The notes beneath the pieces are model-generated. The model ran no database searches and had not been told where the DNA came from. It was given only the letters and a program-made list of their open reading frames with translations. The position numbers and the translations under genes were made by a program. A stretch of DNA of 64,000 nucleotides from Rhynochetos jubatus (Eukaryota; Chordata; Aves; Eurypygiformes; Rhynochetidae): contig CM050648.1 of assembly GCA_027574665.1 (NCBI GenBank), positions 138,322,175-138,386,174 of the forward strand, written 5' to 3'. Of the stretch, positions 23,901 to 38,190 are shown in pieces (the stretch's first letter is position 1; each line of letters opens with the position of its first letter).

Positions 23901-26900
23901 ACTGTCCAGCATAATAATATACTACTCTGATAGAGTCACCCTACGTACTAAACATTATAGCAATCTTTGGGAGAGAAATACAATTCCACTTCATGGACTT
24001 AGTGTCAGCCATTTAAAATTTGCTTGTGTTTGATTTGGAAGATAACCCCTGAATGGTAAAAGAGAACAGATAGCTTCAAACAGTTGCCCTGGACCTACTG
24101 GCCTCAGCGAGTTGACCAGTGGAAAAATGGCCATGTCTTCATCTGAGTGGCTAAATGCCACCTGAGAGATCTGCCCACCAAGCAGCCAAGAATGTGCTTG
24201 GCAGCTGGGTCCAGTGAGATGCAGTCTGTGTCCTGCTGGAATTATATCCAAATACAAGAACTGCAGATGATGATTGCTTTAATAAATGAGCAAGCATCAG
24301 CAAACAAATTTTATTCCAGCTGTTTCAGACAATATATCTATAGTACAGCTCTGTGTTCCCAGTATTTCATGGGGGTATACTGGGATGATAGAGAGAATAT
24401 TGTTATTACCTGATGGAGTTGCACAGAATCTTTGCTAAAATATTCGCACAAGAAGAAGGAGGTCCTTGAATTCAGTGTTTCAGCGTGTGCCATCATTTCA
24501 ACCTGAATTTTGAGGTTTCTCTTAGTTTGACTTCTTTTTGTATCCCCTCCTGTAGACCTACACAGAGAAGCTAAGCACCTTTTCTCTCTCCTTCTATGTA
24601 ACATGGCAATGCCAACCTACTGGTACATCCCTGCAAAATGGGCAGTTGTAGGCGTGGTACCTGCATGTAACTACTGTCCAGTCTTTATGCAACCCTTTTT
24701 ATGTGACCTTGATAAATGAGGCCTGCTTAATATGGCTAAGATGAATGAGCCAATAATTTCTGGACAAGACACCAGACAGGCAGACTGTTTTGATTTACAA
24801 GGCTCTGTTAATAAATACCAGTAGCATGTTTTGTTCTTCAGGTTGCTGTATGTGTCTTTTGCTTCTGGGCTGTTAATGCAAGGCTGTGAATTCACCTGCT
24901 GTTGCAGAGTCCTGTAGGACTGGGAAGATGACATGGTGAGAGAGCAGTTACCTGAGCCATGCTGCAGATGTTATTTTTGTCATGTGATGTAAGCACTGCA
25001 TAACCCTGCAATTGGTATGATCACAAAGTTGCAGGGACCTCCCCAGCTCTCCAAGCTGGTTAACATTCAAATACCCAGGGTCACAGCAGTGCAACCTCTC
25101 TCCTCTTCTTTTATATGATGCATTTTTCTCTAAGCGGGGAGTTCATGTTGGTGAAGGAATTGCTGGATTTTGGGTGAGCTGTGTTCATCAGAGGTCAAGT
25201 TCCCCATGAGTTCCCCCCGGTGCTAAGTACCAGGCACAGTGACTCCCCAAGGGCCTGTGACTCCTCAAAGGGTGCTGTGTTTGGCACAGGCACCAGAAGC
25301 AAATGAGGAGCTGATCTTATGTTAATAAGGGAGACCTCTGAGCAGGAAAGGAACTCTGCACCTACATCATCTTACTACGTTAGGTGCCAAAAGTCGAGTG
25401 ACATTAGTGTCTATCCTCTTCCACAGATGAGAATTTGGTTCCCAAGCACACAGGGAGGTGTTTTTGTAACCCAAATCCTAAAAGGTACCCTAGTTTTCTT
25501 CTTCCTTCAGACATCTTCTAGTGCTTGGATGCCTCCAGTGGAACTTATCAGTCAATGCTACTAGAAGTGCATAAAACATAAATAAATTAACATTGGATCA
25601 GAAAAGATATAGTGGAGATATTGTATGTAATGAAGAATACAACCAGGTACCATACCTGGCAAATCTTGGAGAAAGATCCCAGCTAGCAGAATTTCAAAAG
25701 AAAAAAAGAAATAAAATAAAAGCATCATTATTTCATTGTCTTGTCATTATTTTGATTCACTGCATATTACACCATATGTCAATCATAAACTTTGAACTTT
25801 GACCTTATGTCATAAAAGTGCTTTTTGAGGGTGGTGGGAGGGATAACATGAGAGAACAGGTAAAACATTGCGACACAAGTGCTGGTAAGACTTTACAGCA
25901 ACCAAACTAGAGGAAGAAAATTAAAATGCCTGAAAGCCAGAGGCACATCAGTGTTCCTGCGGCATCATTGCACCAGTTCATAATTCACAGAGAAAAACAC
26001 AGACTCAGTTTGAGAGCTCTTATTTCTGTGCTCTCTGCAGCTGCACTTTGCCCTTTTTTTAAGCTACGGTCTTATTTCCTTTCAGCCCTCCAAAATTTCT
26101 TCATGGCCTCCATCCCTGTATCACTGCTGTGCCATAGGTATTAGGGCCATTTATTGGAAACACCAACCTTTCACTTCTTCAGCAAAGCTAACTGGAACAA
26201 GAGACTATGAATCTTGTTTGATCATACAGAGCAGAAGTTAAAGAGTGTGCTGAGCAGTAAAGGAGGCTCTGGCAGCCTGGAATTTGTGGTTTTCTGCTCA
26301 TCTTGCTTCTCTCCCACAGCTGGAAAAAGAGGATAGTGTTTACAGGTTTGCCTTTGACATGGTAAATATGGATGTGTCTTGGAAAAAAAGTTAATAGTTC
26401 ACACAAGTGGCTTCTTCTAGCAGGGAATTACACACCCCACCGCTCTGCCTATGAATGGCAGCTTGTCCCAGACACTTACCGTGTCTCTGGCTTTAGCTGA
26501 GGCTCAGAGGAAGAGTATGATAACATCCCCATCACTCTGCTATTGGACCTGATGTATGGAGCATTTCCATCTTCGTATTTCTAAGGGAACTGCATGTAGG
26601 CTGTTTGTAGAGCTTCAGGCTGAAAGAGGCTGTCAAAAATTGTCATATTATCCTCTGCCTCACCCCAGCTTATTTTTCTCCAGATGTTACACAGACTCAG
26701 GGATTTACCCACAGCTCTTCAGCAGTGGGTCACTGCAATTGCATTTTGTTTACCTATGGCATTGACCTCTGGGACTGCTTCAGATGGGTTCCAGCGCATT
26801 GAAAGGTACTGATGTGCCTTGGTCTGGTACTGTGAAACCATCTTCCTTTTATCCATGAAATTATGTATGTTTTAAGACTTACTGAGCCTATAAGCCTGCT

Positions 26901-28769
26901 GGTACCTCTGGAGGGTCTCCAGAGACGCATCAGCACAGGCGAGACATCTCTTGGTGCTACCAGTGTTGTCCCACCTCCTTTGTACTTTGCTACCATCGCT
27001 GCTTCCCCTTGTCAGAATGGAAATTACCCGGTAGATAACGCAGCCTGGCATTTTCAGGCTCTCTGACTTGCATGGCTCAACAAAACAAAGCAGTCATCCA
27101 GGTCAGACAGTAAGGAAATTCTTTCAGGAACTGTAAACTGTTAACAGAGCAATCGGAGCAAGGGCCAAAGTAACCTACCTGTCACCTGAGGTGTCAGAGG
27201 AGATGTCCTGGACAGAGGCATTGTCTGAGAGAGGCAGACCCCTCCTCCTTCAGCACCTCCAGGCACATGGGTATAGAGGAAGCAGAACATATTTACTGTC
27301 ATGCTGGGCTGTAATCTTCCTGATATGGAAAAGGTGATGCTCCCATTACAGCAGTTCTTTATTTAACTTCACTGGGAAGTTCTCTAATTATTTAATTTTG
27401 TTCAGAAGCAAAGTAAGCAGAAGGCTTGCACTAGAATTATTTCCAAATAGCTAGACTTAGCTCCTAATACTGGCAGTGTGGGAAATTCGAGACTTGTGGT
27501 TGGATTTGAAGACTGTTTATTCTCTTCCTTCTTTTTTCTTAATCCCCAGCTTCAGGCTAATGGCTGCAGAATATCCACCATCACTGTAGAATAAATATGT
27601 TAATATTCATCTTTTGCAGCTGGATCAAATGGATGATATACACAACGATTTTTTCATTATTTTTGTATCCTATAAAGTAAGATATAGTTTAAGTCAAGAC
27701 AAAATCTCTGCCACCACACAAGTCAGACCATTGTTCACAGGCAAATCCTCAGCTGAACCTCATTGAAAAGCAGTATATTGGGAATCCTCTTCTGCTCCCA
27801 GCCTGCATGATGGAAATAGATCAAATTCTGGCAAAGGTACCTGTTTCTAAGGCAACAGATGGGCCCTAAACTCCCACCAAATGCAGTTTAATTCCACTTA
27901 AGGGTTAAAATTCTCAGTGGTCTTTGGGAGTCAGGAGTGTTAGGAGCATGTATATGATCAACGCTGGCATATTTTCACTTTTGCAGACAGGAGTGACAGT
28001 AACTCAGTGACAGTGAAGGACAGTCAATGAAACTGGGATGGTGAAATGCTAATGCCATGGCAGGAGCAGTCTGGCAAAGGGGTCTGTTTACTTCAGATTG
28101 CCAAGCACAATTTGTCAGGGCAATTGCTAGTTCAGCCCAAAACTGAGTAAAGCAGTCAGTACTGTGATACCTGTGTTTCTCCAGGAAAACACACCATTGG
28201 CCAAAAGCCTCTCTCCCTCTCTCTTTCCCTCCCTGTCCTTTGCACTCCTCTGCTTGCTCAGGTACATAGTGAAGTTAGGGCATCCTAACAAGCGCCTGTG
28301 CATCAGCAGATCCACAGCAATGATCTGTATGCAAACATCTCGCAACAGCATGTGCAAAGTAATTCAGCTTAGCTGATCCAATGCTGTAAGTCCCACCACC
28401 TGTATTTGCTGTGGGCTAACAGCATGGATTAGCTCATGCATCATAATTTCTCAAAACAAGGAAAACTGTGAGCCTGAACCCTCCTCAGCATGAGAGGAAA
28501 GATTGAGGGAGATGGAGTGCTGCAGGTAGAGCTCCTGCCCACCCCAGGCAGGAGCTGGAGTATGGAGGCTCAGTGCAGTCAGTCGGTGTTTACACAGACA
28601 TGGCTGTACAGTTGAGGACTGGAGGCTGACTGGTCCCAGAGCCCCTCTCTGACCTCTGATGCCAGAAAAAAAGGGCTGAAGCATGCTACAGCACACTCAG
28701 CAGCCAGCACTCTGGGCTGAGGCACCACTTAGCAAGGAATGGGACTGAAGGATTTTTCATCCGTTAATT
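20952..28769. other. Gene-poor tract, 21.0-28.8 kb
   Basis: This is unique sequence. An AT-rich inverted repeat (CATACTT at 22483, AAGTATG at 22504) and a 66-base minus-strand open segment with good splice words (22730-22795) are the only structures seen. No supported gene. Confidence 0.55.
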
Positions 28770-29230
28770 TTTTCAGCCAGAGGTTGTAGCTTTGTAAACT
28801 TTCAGCATCCACAACCTCGCAAAGAGCAGTTTCTCAGTTTAGGCACACACTGGCAATGAAGTACTTTGGCTTTTCTTTCTAACCTGCCAACTGGACCGGT
28901 CTTTCCCAGCTGGATTTGCCCCATGCTTGCCATTCTTCTTTTAGCTGATCTCTAATTATATCCTACCTACACCAAATCTTTTCCAAACTGAAGCATCCTA
29001 GCCTGTGTAACCATTCTTCCTGTGGGAGCTGCTACACATCTCAGTCTCTGTGCTGACTTTTTCCAGCCCTTCTCTCTCCTTTCAGATATGAGCAGGGCCA
29101 AGCTGCACACAGTACTCAGCATGTGGCTGCAAAACATTTAGTTTTGTTTTCTTCCTAATAATCTCTAGCTGGTAATTTGCTTATTTGTTTTCAATTATTT
29201 GACCCTAGCATTTGCAGAGAGCTTAGCTTT
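28770..29230 (-). mobile_element. Ancient CR1-family LINE fragment (antisense)
   Basis: Words of an old CR1 lineage appear in order: CATCCACAACCTCGCAAAG, ATGAAGTACTTTGGCTTTTC, CCAAACTGAAGCATCCTAGC, GAGCAGGGCCAAGCTGCACA, CACAGTACTCAGCATGTGGC and TTTGACCCTAGCATTTGCAG. Divergence is much higher than at 7.8 kb. The copy reaches further into the reverse transcriptase side than the younger ones. Boundaries are approximate. Confidence 0.65.
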
Positions 29231-29872
29231 TAGGCGAAAGGGTGCAACGAAGCACCTTGGCATTGCTATCAGGCATGGGAGCCCTGGCTCTGGTAGGGGC
29301 AGACATGAAATTATTCTGTTATACTAGGGGAGCTAAACTGATTTTCAGTCAGAATGTCATTAGCAAAGAAGTCATCAGGTAAGATAAGAGACTGACCAGG
29401 GCTGGACTGGAATATGGGATCAAGCTTGCAACAAGAAATTGGTAGGGAGTTGCAAACCTATCAGAAGAAAGGAAAGAATCCTTCAAAGCCAAGAACAAAG
29501 CAGCGTCTGTCACGAGCACAGTGGTGAGCTAACTGAACCGTCTCTCTTCGTTCTTCTGCTCTTTGGCTACAGGAGCACCTGCTATCACTTAAAGGCAGCT
29601 CTCACTGTCACTTTCTCCTTTGGTTCACATGCACTTGTTCATCCTTTGAGCTTTAATCATTTGTTATTGATTTCCACCCTGTTAGCTGAAATATTGTCCT
29701 GCTCTTTGAAAAAGGCAATCGCCCAGACCACACTATTGCAAATAATACGTACTTTGGAAAACAATGATTGAATTCCCATATTATCCGCTGAAGCAAAAAA
29801 ACTCTACCCTGCCAAAGAGAAAATTCTCTGCAGAGATAAGATCATAGAAATTCATCAAACTGGCTTCAGAGG

Positions 29873-29900
29873 TTGTGTGTGTGTGTGTGTGTGTATGTGT
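29873..29900 (+). repeat. (TG)n microsatellite
   Basis: About eleven TG units with one TA interruption, followed by TGGGG. It is the longest pure dinucleotide repeat in the window. Confidence 0.95.
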
Positions 29901-32529
29901 TGGGGTTCTTGTTGTATTTTTTAAATTTGCACCACCACAGACAGATGCTGGGATTAAAATGTATTATCCTTAGGTATGGGGGCTAACCAACACGGTGCAT
30001 CCTGTTACTCAGGATTCAACCTATAATTCACACTCTGGAAATTGCAGATCCACCCTGAGATAAATTTCAGCTAGAGTGCAAAAAGCCAGCTACAGTTATA
30101 CATGCATATTTAGTTTGTATCCATGTATATACAAATCTTCTGATAAACTGCCATAAATCTGCTGCCGTATGTTTCAGTGATCCAAAGGAGAACGGTGTGA
30201 ACATAAGGGGGTTTATTTCTCCCTCAAAGTGTCACATGAAAAATAAAATATATCCATGCCTTATCTGAGTGATCTGTAGAACATGTAAGACCATTGATTC
30301 AACATATTATTTCACTTAAATGTGGCACATTTGAAAGCAGAAGCTACAGTTGAGCATGAGTGCCTCAGATAGATAGGTGTCAAAATCCATAGCTAAAGGT
30401 ATTCCAGTAGATATATTCCTGGTTTTTTGGAGGAGTGCTCCCCTTCTTTGGTGTGTCTGTACTGGCAGATTAGTGTTCTCCAGATTTTCAGAGTGGGATG
30501 CATGGTGCTCCCCTCCTCAGATGAGCAGCAACTGCTTTTCCTGGTGAGGATACCCCAGCATAACCTTGGATTTTTCTGTTAAAGATAATAGAAAATCAAC
30601 TTGAATAAGCAGATCAAGCTGCAAGGAGGAAGAAGAGTCACCCAAAGCGTTTCCAAGAGGGCCATACACAATGCACTAATAGCAGTAGAAGTGAAGTAAG
30701 TGAGCTCAGTCCCATCCATAGTCCCTCTGCTCGCCAGACAAGACACAGTTTTTGCACTTACACACTGCGCCCTGAAGGCACCATCACCAGGAAATCATAG
30801 CCTGCATTTCATGACGTTCAGGGAGCAGGCAACCATCGCTCCATCCTACTCTTCCAAATTTCATGTGAAGAATCATGGAGAAGGATCTCTGGCCCAGTCT
30901 CTGGTGACATCTCTTTCTCGTGTTTCCTTCCTGTGATATTTTTCCTCAGTGACAGGTCACCAGAGTCTTTGGCTATTTGATCTTTCTTGCCTTTATCACA
31001 AACAATTCCTATTTTGGTCATATTTTCCTCCTTTTCATGCCATTTCCTGGCTTTTCTTTTGTAATTATGTAGTAGTAATGGCTCTTAAAACTTCCTACAA
31101 GGGTATTACATCCATTACAACAGCAATTCCATTTTAGTAGCAATTCACGTATAATGGAAAGAGATATTAAATTGGAGGTGATGTTACAATAAAAATCATA
31201 CCATTATAAAAACAATATAGCATTAAAACCAGTATTATAACAGAAATATTTTAATAAAGGCACTAAATAAACCCCACAAAAGAAAGCAGGGATGAAACAG
31301 GGACAATAAGAGTTTTTTACTGCCACACAGATTTTGCTTTGTTTTAATGTATTGATGGAATATTTCATTGCAACAGCTCCATAATTTTATCATAAATGTA
31401 TGCCATAAAGCATGTTTCTTGCAGGCAGTGTAATTATTTCATTTCCTTTCCAATGGTAGGAAAGGGCATGGAAGGAAACAGCAGAATGAATTACAGACTG
31501 GATGGAAATCCTTTCCTGTTTTTCAGGAGGCAGTTTTTCCTGCATTTCCTCTGCCAGAGGAGCTGGAGCAGGAGCAGGGAGAGCTGGTCCATGACAACGT
31601 GGCTGGAAGCATGTGTGGCATGAAGGAAAGTGATGGCAGCATTGCCAGGAGTTCTCACAGTGCACAATCTACAGCACGTATTGCAAAAATAAATAGATTC
31701 AGGTAAGGAGATCCTTTCTGGAGAGAAGCAAATGATTGGTAAGAAGTCTACTCAGTTCCATGAAGACACAATGATTAAATGTTGTATTGCACTAAACAGC
31801 TGCATCTCTACCTCTTTCTTTGGGAATGAAGGCGGTCTCCCCCGACAGAGAAAAATGTGGAGAAAGGTCTTGGATTTCAGCTTCCCTAACATAGTTTTTA
31901 CCCAGAACAAAGATGTGCTAAGCATAAGAGAGATGGGGGCTGGAGGGAGGAGGGAAGAAGTTTTGAATTGTTTTCAAAATCATCCAAACATTTTATTCTG
32001 AAATTTTGCAAATGCAATTGAGACAGAGACCTCAGGTGCTGGGATTTCTACCTGGGTTATTTTTCCCTGTTTCTGAGAATGCCAGCTAAGGTGGGGTCTG
32101 GGAATTTGAGCTTGAAGGAAGATTTCCTGGCTCTCTGGTTGCCTATACAGTGCTGGGAGACCAAACTACCACATCTCCAGCTGGATTCTTACTACCCTTA
32201 TCAGCTTCTTTACCCTTTTTCAGACAGCCTCCAGGGACTTCATTACCTCACTGATAAACTGGGGTGAATGAAAACTTCAGGACATAAAATCATACAAGTC
32301 CTCTGTTCACATATAGTGTTTTTCAGCTCTTAGTAATGATTTTTTCTTTACTGATTTAATAAACAAAGAGAAAATAAGTAATCGTCAATGAATTTAACTG
32401 TGGGGATGGCAGTCCATGTGACAAGCTTCATTTTTAATGAACTTCATTCCACCTCATACCCTAAATATTTTTTCTTCAGAATATTTTATAGGAAATAGTA
32501 GTCCTTTAAAAGCCTGGAAAGCCTAAGAA

Positions 32530-32800
32530 GCTACTGAAATCTGTAATTGAAATGCAAATGAAAAGCCCCTGGCACATCAAATCAATTTTTCTCTTAATAA
32601 GAAACGGAAATAGAATGTGACACGGAAAAGTCCTGATGCCCTACATAAAGGTAGGGCTTTTTAAGTGGTCTGGTGCAAAACAGAAATTCCTGTTTGCTGT
32701 AGTCACACTTTTAAATCGCTCCATTATCAAGTGATAATGTGATACAATTAACAGGCTGCTATTCAGTTACTGAAGCCTTTTTCTTCTAGGTGCAAATCTC
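32530..32800. promoter_or_regulatory. Enhancer-like element
   Basis: The octamer-like word ATGCAAAT (in TGAAATGCAAATGAAAAGCC), TTAATAAG and AAGTGATAATGTG lie within 270 bases of non-repetitive, non-coding sequence. No conservation data are available here. Confidence 0.2.
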
Positions 32801-35687
32801 CCTTAAGACCATAAAACAAGCATTTCCAAGCCCATGTCTGCAGTGTCTGGCTTCACTTTATTTACAACTGCTCCAAACAAATTCACTACAGAGTGTCAAC
32901 TCTATGTCTCGTTTCCCTGGGTTTACCCTGGTATTAGCATACCTGGGCCACAGATAATGTCACTGTACCCGGATTCATTATCAATGCCCGACTCTCATGA
33001 TCATGTTTCAGTGTTTGATCCAAAGAACATGGAAGTTAATGGAAAGATTCACCTTGACTTCTGTCCATAATTAGGGTGGAGGAGAACAGAGCAGACTGAC
33101 TTTTTAGGAACTGAACGATTCATATAATCAATAAATAGATTTAGCATAGTCAAACAAGTTATTGTCCTGAAAAGTTTTAGAGGGAACTAAACTTTCTATC
33201 CAAAACTTCCCTGGACAGAAAATTTTGAACCAGACAAGTTTTTTATGTTTTATTTGTTTTCCAAGAACCATTCTATCCAATTTATTTGAACTAACCTGAC
33301 TTAAACTGATCTCCTATAATTTCATTCAGAGCACAATCACGAAGCAGACAGTGATATGGATTTTCTGATGCTTCCAACCAGGGCACAGATGATTCACTTC
33401 CTAAAAAAATAAAAAACCAATTATTTAACAAGCAAAACCATATTTTTTAATTGGAAAAGTGCCTTTGCTGTATTGACGTAAGAACCAGGAGGTTGTGAGG
33501 GTGAGTCCTGGCAACAACCACCACGTGTGGCCAGTGCAAGGTTGGTGTAGCCACCGTGTTGTTTGAAAGCTGTCATGGAGTCAGCCCATAAAAGTCCTTC
33601 CAGATTCTGTCCCCTGCCCCCAATTCTGCTCAGGTCAGATGAGATGTTCTTCCTCCATGTGCCCTGATGGCCCCTCCGCCTGAGGCACAGAGCATCTTCT
33701 CTCAGCTTTCGATCAAAACACACCTTGAGTGGCGGGAGGAAGGCCGCTCTGTGATGTACTTCACGTATGCTTATGTCTGGAAAAGAATAAAATCTCTGTA
33801 CAGTGCCATTTTATGCTGAGAGGTGGCTGGCATGTGTGACCTTGATGCACAAAATGCCATCTTCACTTTTCCGTTTTCCTCCTTAGTAGAGAATAATTAC
33901 ATTAGTGACAGACTTCAGTCCAAGAGCAACCTGCTCCACTGACATGAGCAGAAATAGTCTGGTGATTTCAGTGGCCTTTGGACCGCACTTGGGAGTCCTG
34001 ATTCTGCATGATGCTGCATACCCTCCACCGTGGTTAACTCCGGTTACACTTTCCATGAGGAGTCGGGGAAGCTTTATAGCTTCTAGGACATCAGTCTCAG
34101 AAAGGATTGCAAGATGTTACAGAGGAAAGCGACTGCAATACCGGTAGCCACATGCCTGACTGAGCTGTGAAAACACACTGGCACAGATTTTGAGATTTCT
34201 GTAAATACTGCTGGTGTGTACTCAGCTGATCAGTGTAAGCTGTAATCCTGGCTGTTATCCTGAATCCAGTGAGATGAGGCAAAGCTAACACGGCTGCTTT
34301 TATCCGTGTGTGATTGTGCCTTTCCTCACTGCACAGACCTGTTTTAACTCTGTCATTTGCTTCATTCCCCCAAAAACACAGAAACAATCATTATTAGTCC
34401 TGCCTCATACTGATTTGTTAATTGTAAGGTTTAGCTGATATATCAAGTTTATTTGTGTAAATTGCATAAAAGGGTTATGCAGCACACAAGGAAAAAGAAG
34501 GGACTGAAAATGCCATTGTTTAAATTCTGCTCTATTTCCAATATGAGCAGTATTTTACCTGGTAAATGTCTATTATGAACTGTGCTGCATATGTTTGTCC
34601 CCTTTTAGTACCCATTCAACAAACTAAATATCCTGCTGTGGGTTAAATGCAATGTCAGATCATGCTGTCTCTCAAGAGAAATATATAAATGGGTGGTTGT
34701 TGCACTGGAAAAAATGATACATGTTCCGAGGCCATTAGGGAAATACCAGCAAAAGTTATATGGTATAAAAAATATAGGAGATGGGTTTGCAAGCCAGTGT
34801 TCAATCACTGTAGCCTTGAACAGCAGGTTAAAGCCAGAGAAGGCAGTAAATCCAGCCATGGCTCTTTAACCAGTAGACCCAGCAGCATGGATCTTGTGCC
34901 AAGAAATAATTTAAAGGTGAGAAAATTCATTTCCAAAGCTTATTCAAAGATAAATAGGGAAAGAATGACTACATGTAGAGGTTCCAACCCTCATATGTTG
35001 ACAGCTATGGCTTTGACTCTGAACAGCCTCTGGGATCTGTGGGTGTGAGAGAGAGCCCATGCCCTGTGCTGAGCATGCTGGCCATCATTCAGCACAGCAT
35101 CCTGGCATGGCTCTGGCTTCACACATCTTCAGGATCCTGGGTAGACAGTCCATAAGAGAGAGATTTTTGGAAAAGGTAAATCTCTCCCATTCCCAAAACA
35201 ACCCTTAGCTGAAGTACATGTGAATGAGCAGCATGAAGGCAAATAAAACCTCTAAACTGACTAAAAGAAGATCACAGGGAAAAGAGGAGTGGAGCAAACT
35301 ATAGCCCATCAGAATAGCTAACACACATGTATTCCTGATTGTACTGTCCATTGCTGGAGATAAAGCTTTAGGTTAGCACTTCTACGTTTTTGTGGGAGGG
35401 CTTGTACCTCCCTGTCCTAGACAGCACAACACTGATGAGTTTTGCTAAAAAAGAGCATTTATCTTGGCTGATCTTAAGCTTCAGAACAATGATCTATCCT
35501 TGGTCCCACTCATATCTCTCTTACTCTGCAAGCTTGAGATGCAGGTGATGTATAGCTTGGGGATCAATCCAAGAGGAGAATAAAAGTGTGCTTTCCCATA
35601 AAAAGCAAACTTACTTAAAAATAAACACAGAAGGAAGGACCTGGAGACCTTCTTCACTGTCACTGAGTTATGCATTTACGCTGCAGA

Positions 35688-35870
35688 AGCACAGAATGGC
35701 TCAGGTTTGCAGGCCAAACCTGATGACCTCTGAAGGCCATCCTGTTCAAAGCACAATCAGTTGGAGCAGATTATGTGGGGTCATCAACAGTCAGGTTTTA
35801 AGTATCTACCAGCATAGAGACTCACTGTTCCAATGTCTGACCATCCTCTTAGGAGCACAGGCCTGAAAAT
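35688..35870 (-). mobile_element. CR1 LINE fragment (antisense)
   Basis: CACAGAATGGCTCAGGTTTG, then CTGATGACCTCTGAAGGCCA, TTTTAAGTATCTACCAGCAT and AGAGACTCACTGTTCCAATG follow the order of the CR1 3' tail in antisense, with gaps. It is more degraded than the 7.8 kb copy. An open frame overlapping it (35588-35866, + strand) is explained by the repeat. Confidence 0.65.
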
Positions 35871-38160
35871 TACCTCCTGAATCATCACGTCTGGTTTCCA
35901 CATCACAGAAGATTGTCCATCAGCTGGTACAAACCCAGTTTGGCTTTGTACAGATCTATTTTTATTACCAAGCTGTTCCACTTCTGATGGCAAGAAATCT
36001 TGTTGCTGTTTCCAAACTGACTGTATTCTTAGCCCATTTGCTCTTATGCCAGCACTGCTGCTAGTTTAGGTAGCTCATCCTACTCTGTGGCACTTCATTG
36101 TTCTGCGGAGAGCTGCCATGTCCCTGCTCCCTGCATTTACGTCTGCCATCCCCTGCTGCGTCCAGGCCCAGGACACTGCTGGCCTTAGAGCAGCTTAAAG
36201 TGAGCTTCAGGTTGGCCCATACATCCTGGCACACAGCCTCATACCTGGGGGTTCTTGATCACAGCAGCACAAAATTGCCTCACCAAGATCAATGTGTGTG
36301 GCTTGAGACTTGACTCTCTCCTCACACTCCCTCCTGCCTCCCAGGTGAGTATCAAAACTCACGCAGTCCTTGACTGCAAAGGCCTCTGTATGAAATTAAA
36401 TCAACATTTTTGTGAGTCTACTTTGCTTTAAGTATTTTTTTTTTAATTTTCTTTCTTTAATGAAATATTTCCCTTTTGCTCCCAGCAACTACAACAGTGC
36501 TGGAATCATTTTGCGGTAAGTCTCAGTGCTGGTGCTAAGTGTGAATAAAGGCCTTTCAGAAAAGAAAAAATCCATTTATTTAGCTACACCTCATCAAAAG
36601 AAGCACACTCAGTTCTAGTTTCATAAGCACACACAGAGAAGTAATTATTTCTCTGGCAATACTTGGAAAATGCTGCAAACCTGCAGCTGGAATGCATTGC
36701 AAAGTCTGACCACATTAGATGAGGCTGCAATAACCACCAAACACCAGCAAGGGGAGATGAGACTACTCCAAAGCACTTTCATACCACTTTCCTACCACTG
36801 ACAAGGTTAGGTTTTGTTCACTTGCTTATTTCTACAAGAACAAAACCCATGGTTTGCACAAAGACTCCCTTTTGCACAGGCATTTGACAACAGTCCAATG
36901 GTAGCTAATGAGCAATGAGTCAGTTTTCTCGTATTTTTGGGATTCTAGTTAGAGAACTAGAGTGGAAAGCTTGTCAGGTTGCATGTTTGGTGGGTGACAC
37001 TAGGACAATGTCTCCCCATACATCCTCCCCACCCCATGCATCTGCAGAGGAGAGCTGTCATTCTTCCTGCACGCTGGAAAGGCTCCAAGGGCAAACAGTG
37101 GGTCCCATATCTGCAAATCCTCTCTCCAAATGATGCAGGGTCTTGGAGCATGTGTACAGCCACACAAAACAGTGCAGAGCTGTGCCACTAAGACACTGTC
37201 TCTCCACAGAGAACAGCCCTGTTGGACACTGCAGAGACTGAGCAGCCCTTGGGAAAAAAGAAGAAAAAAACCAACGTTTTTTGCACTGCAAAAAAACCTA
37301 ATTCCATGGCAGCTTCTACAATCTTTGTTATTTGATCAGCACTGATGGTGTACGTAATTGCAAGACAAAAAAAGCAATCAGTCAAGGCTATATCTTTGTT
37401 CTCTTACTCACACTGGTATCACTTCATCTCTGTCCCTGCTTTCATGGCTCTCAGACAATAACATGTAAGCATCTCATAATCTTTAATGTACCTGTCTTAC
37501 AACAGTCCATCAAGAGTGTGACAACATTATTATTCCCATTAGAAGACTAAGCACCAAGCAACAAAGTTTCATATTCACCAAAACTGTTTAAAGCCTTACC
37601 CCTAATAGCTAATTTCCAGGGATAACAAATAAAAGACCATCAGCAAAGTCACATCAGTGGGACTTACTTTCTCAAGCAGAAGTTAGGTGCCTGAATACAC
37701 TTGTGGTTGTAGATAGACACGACTTATCCAAGCCTCAGCATGAGGTGCCTGTGGGAGCCAACACTCAGTCCAATGCCATGTTTGAGGTCAATGTCTTGCC
37801 CACCAAACCATCGCTGGAGAGTAGGGTTAGCAAATGCTCCAGTGTGAGGGGGAGGAGTGGGGATATGGGACTTGCTATACTTCTGCGACACTTAGGGCTG
37901 GAGCAGAATGAATATCAAAAGTGGTTTTACTCAAAAGACTGATGAATCCTTTCTGCCCAGCTAGCATTCCCACTTGCAGGACATCTTTGGGGAACACAGG
38001 AAGTTTCAGTATTGTCAACAATTGTCACCATTATTTTAAAATTTCTCTTCCCAGAGTCGCACAGCACTGGGCTGTGCTTGCAATGTTGCCGCCTTGCTGC
38101 CTCGCTCTTCTGAGACCATTTGGTTTCAGATGTGAAGCAATTATCCAGACTAAGCATCAG

Positions 38161-38190
38161 GGGAGGGGGGCACTGGGGGCAGGGAGTGGG
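38161..38190 (+). other. G-quadruplex-type G run
   Basis: Runs GGG, GGGGGG, GGGGG, GGG and GGG with loops A, CACT, CA and AGT fit the G4 pattern. Confidence 0.75.

Larger units (their letters stand above)
29231..35687. other. Gene-poor tract, 29.2-35.7 kb
   Basis: It contains the TG repeat, AT-rich unique sequence around 31.1-31.3 kb, and the enhancer-like element at 32.5-32.8 kb. No frame has domain or splice support. Confidence 0.6.

Noticed and set aside
28127..28357. Minus-strand frame with a possible acceptor near 28330
   Set aside because: The acceptor tract is weak and no donor of matching phase follows.
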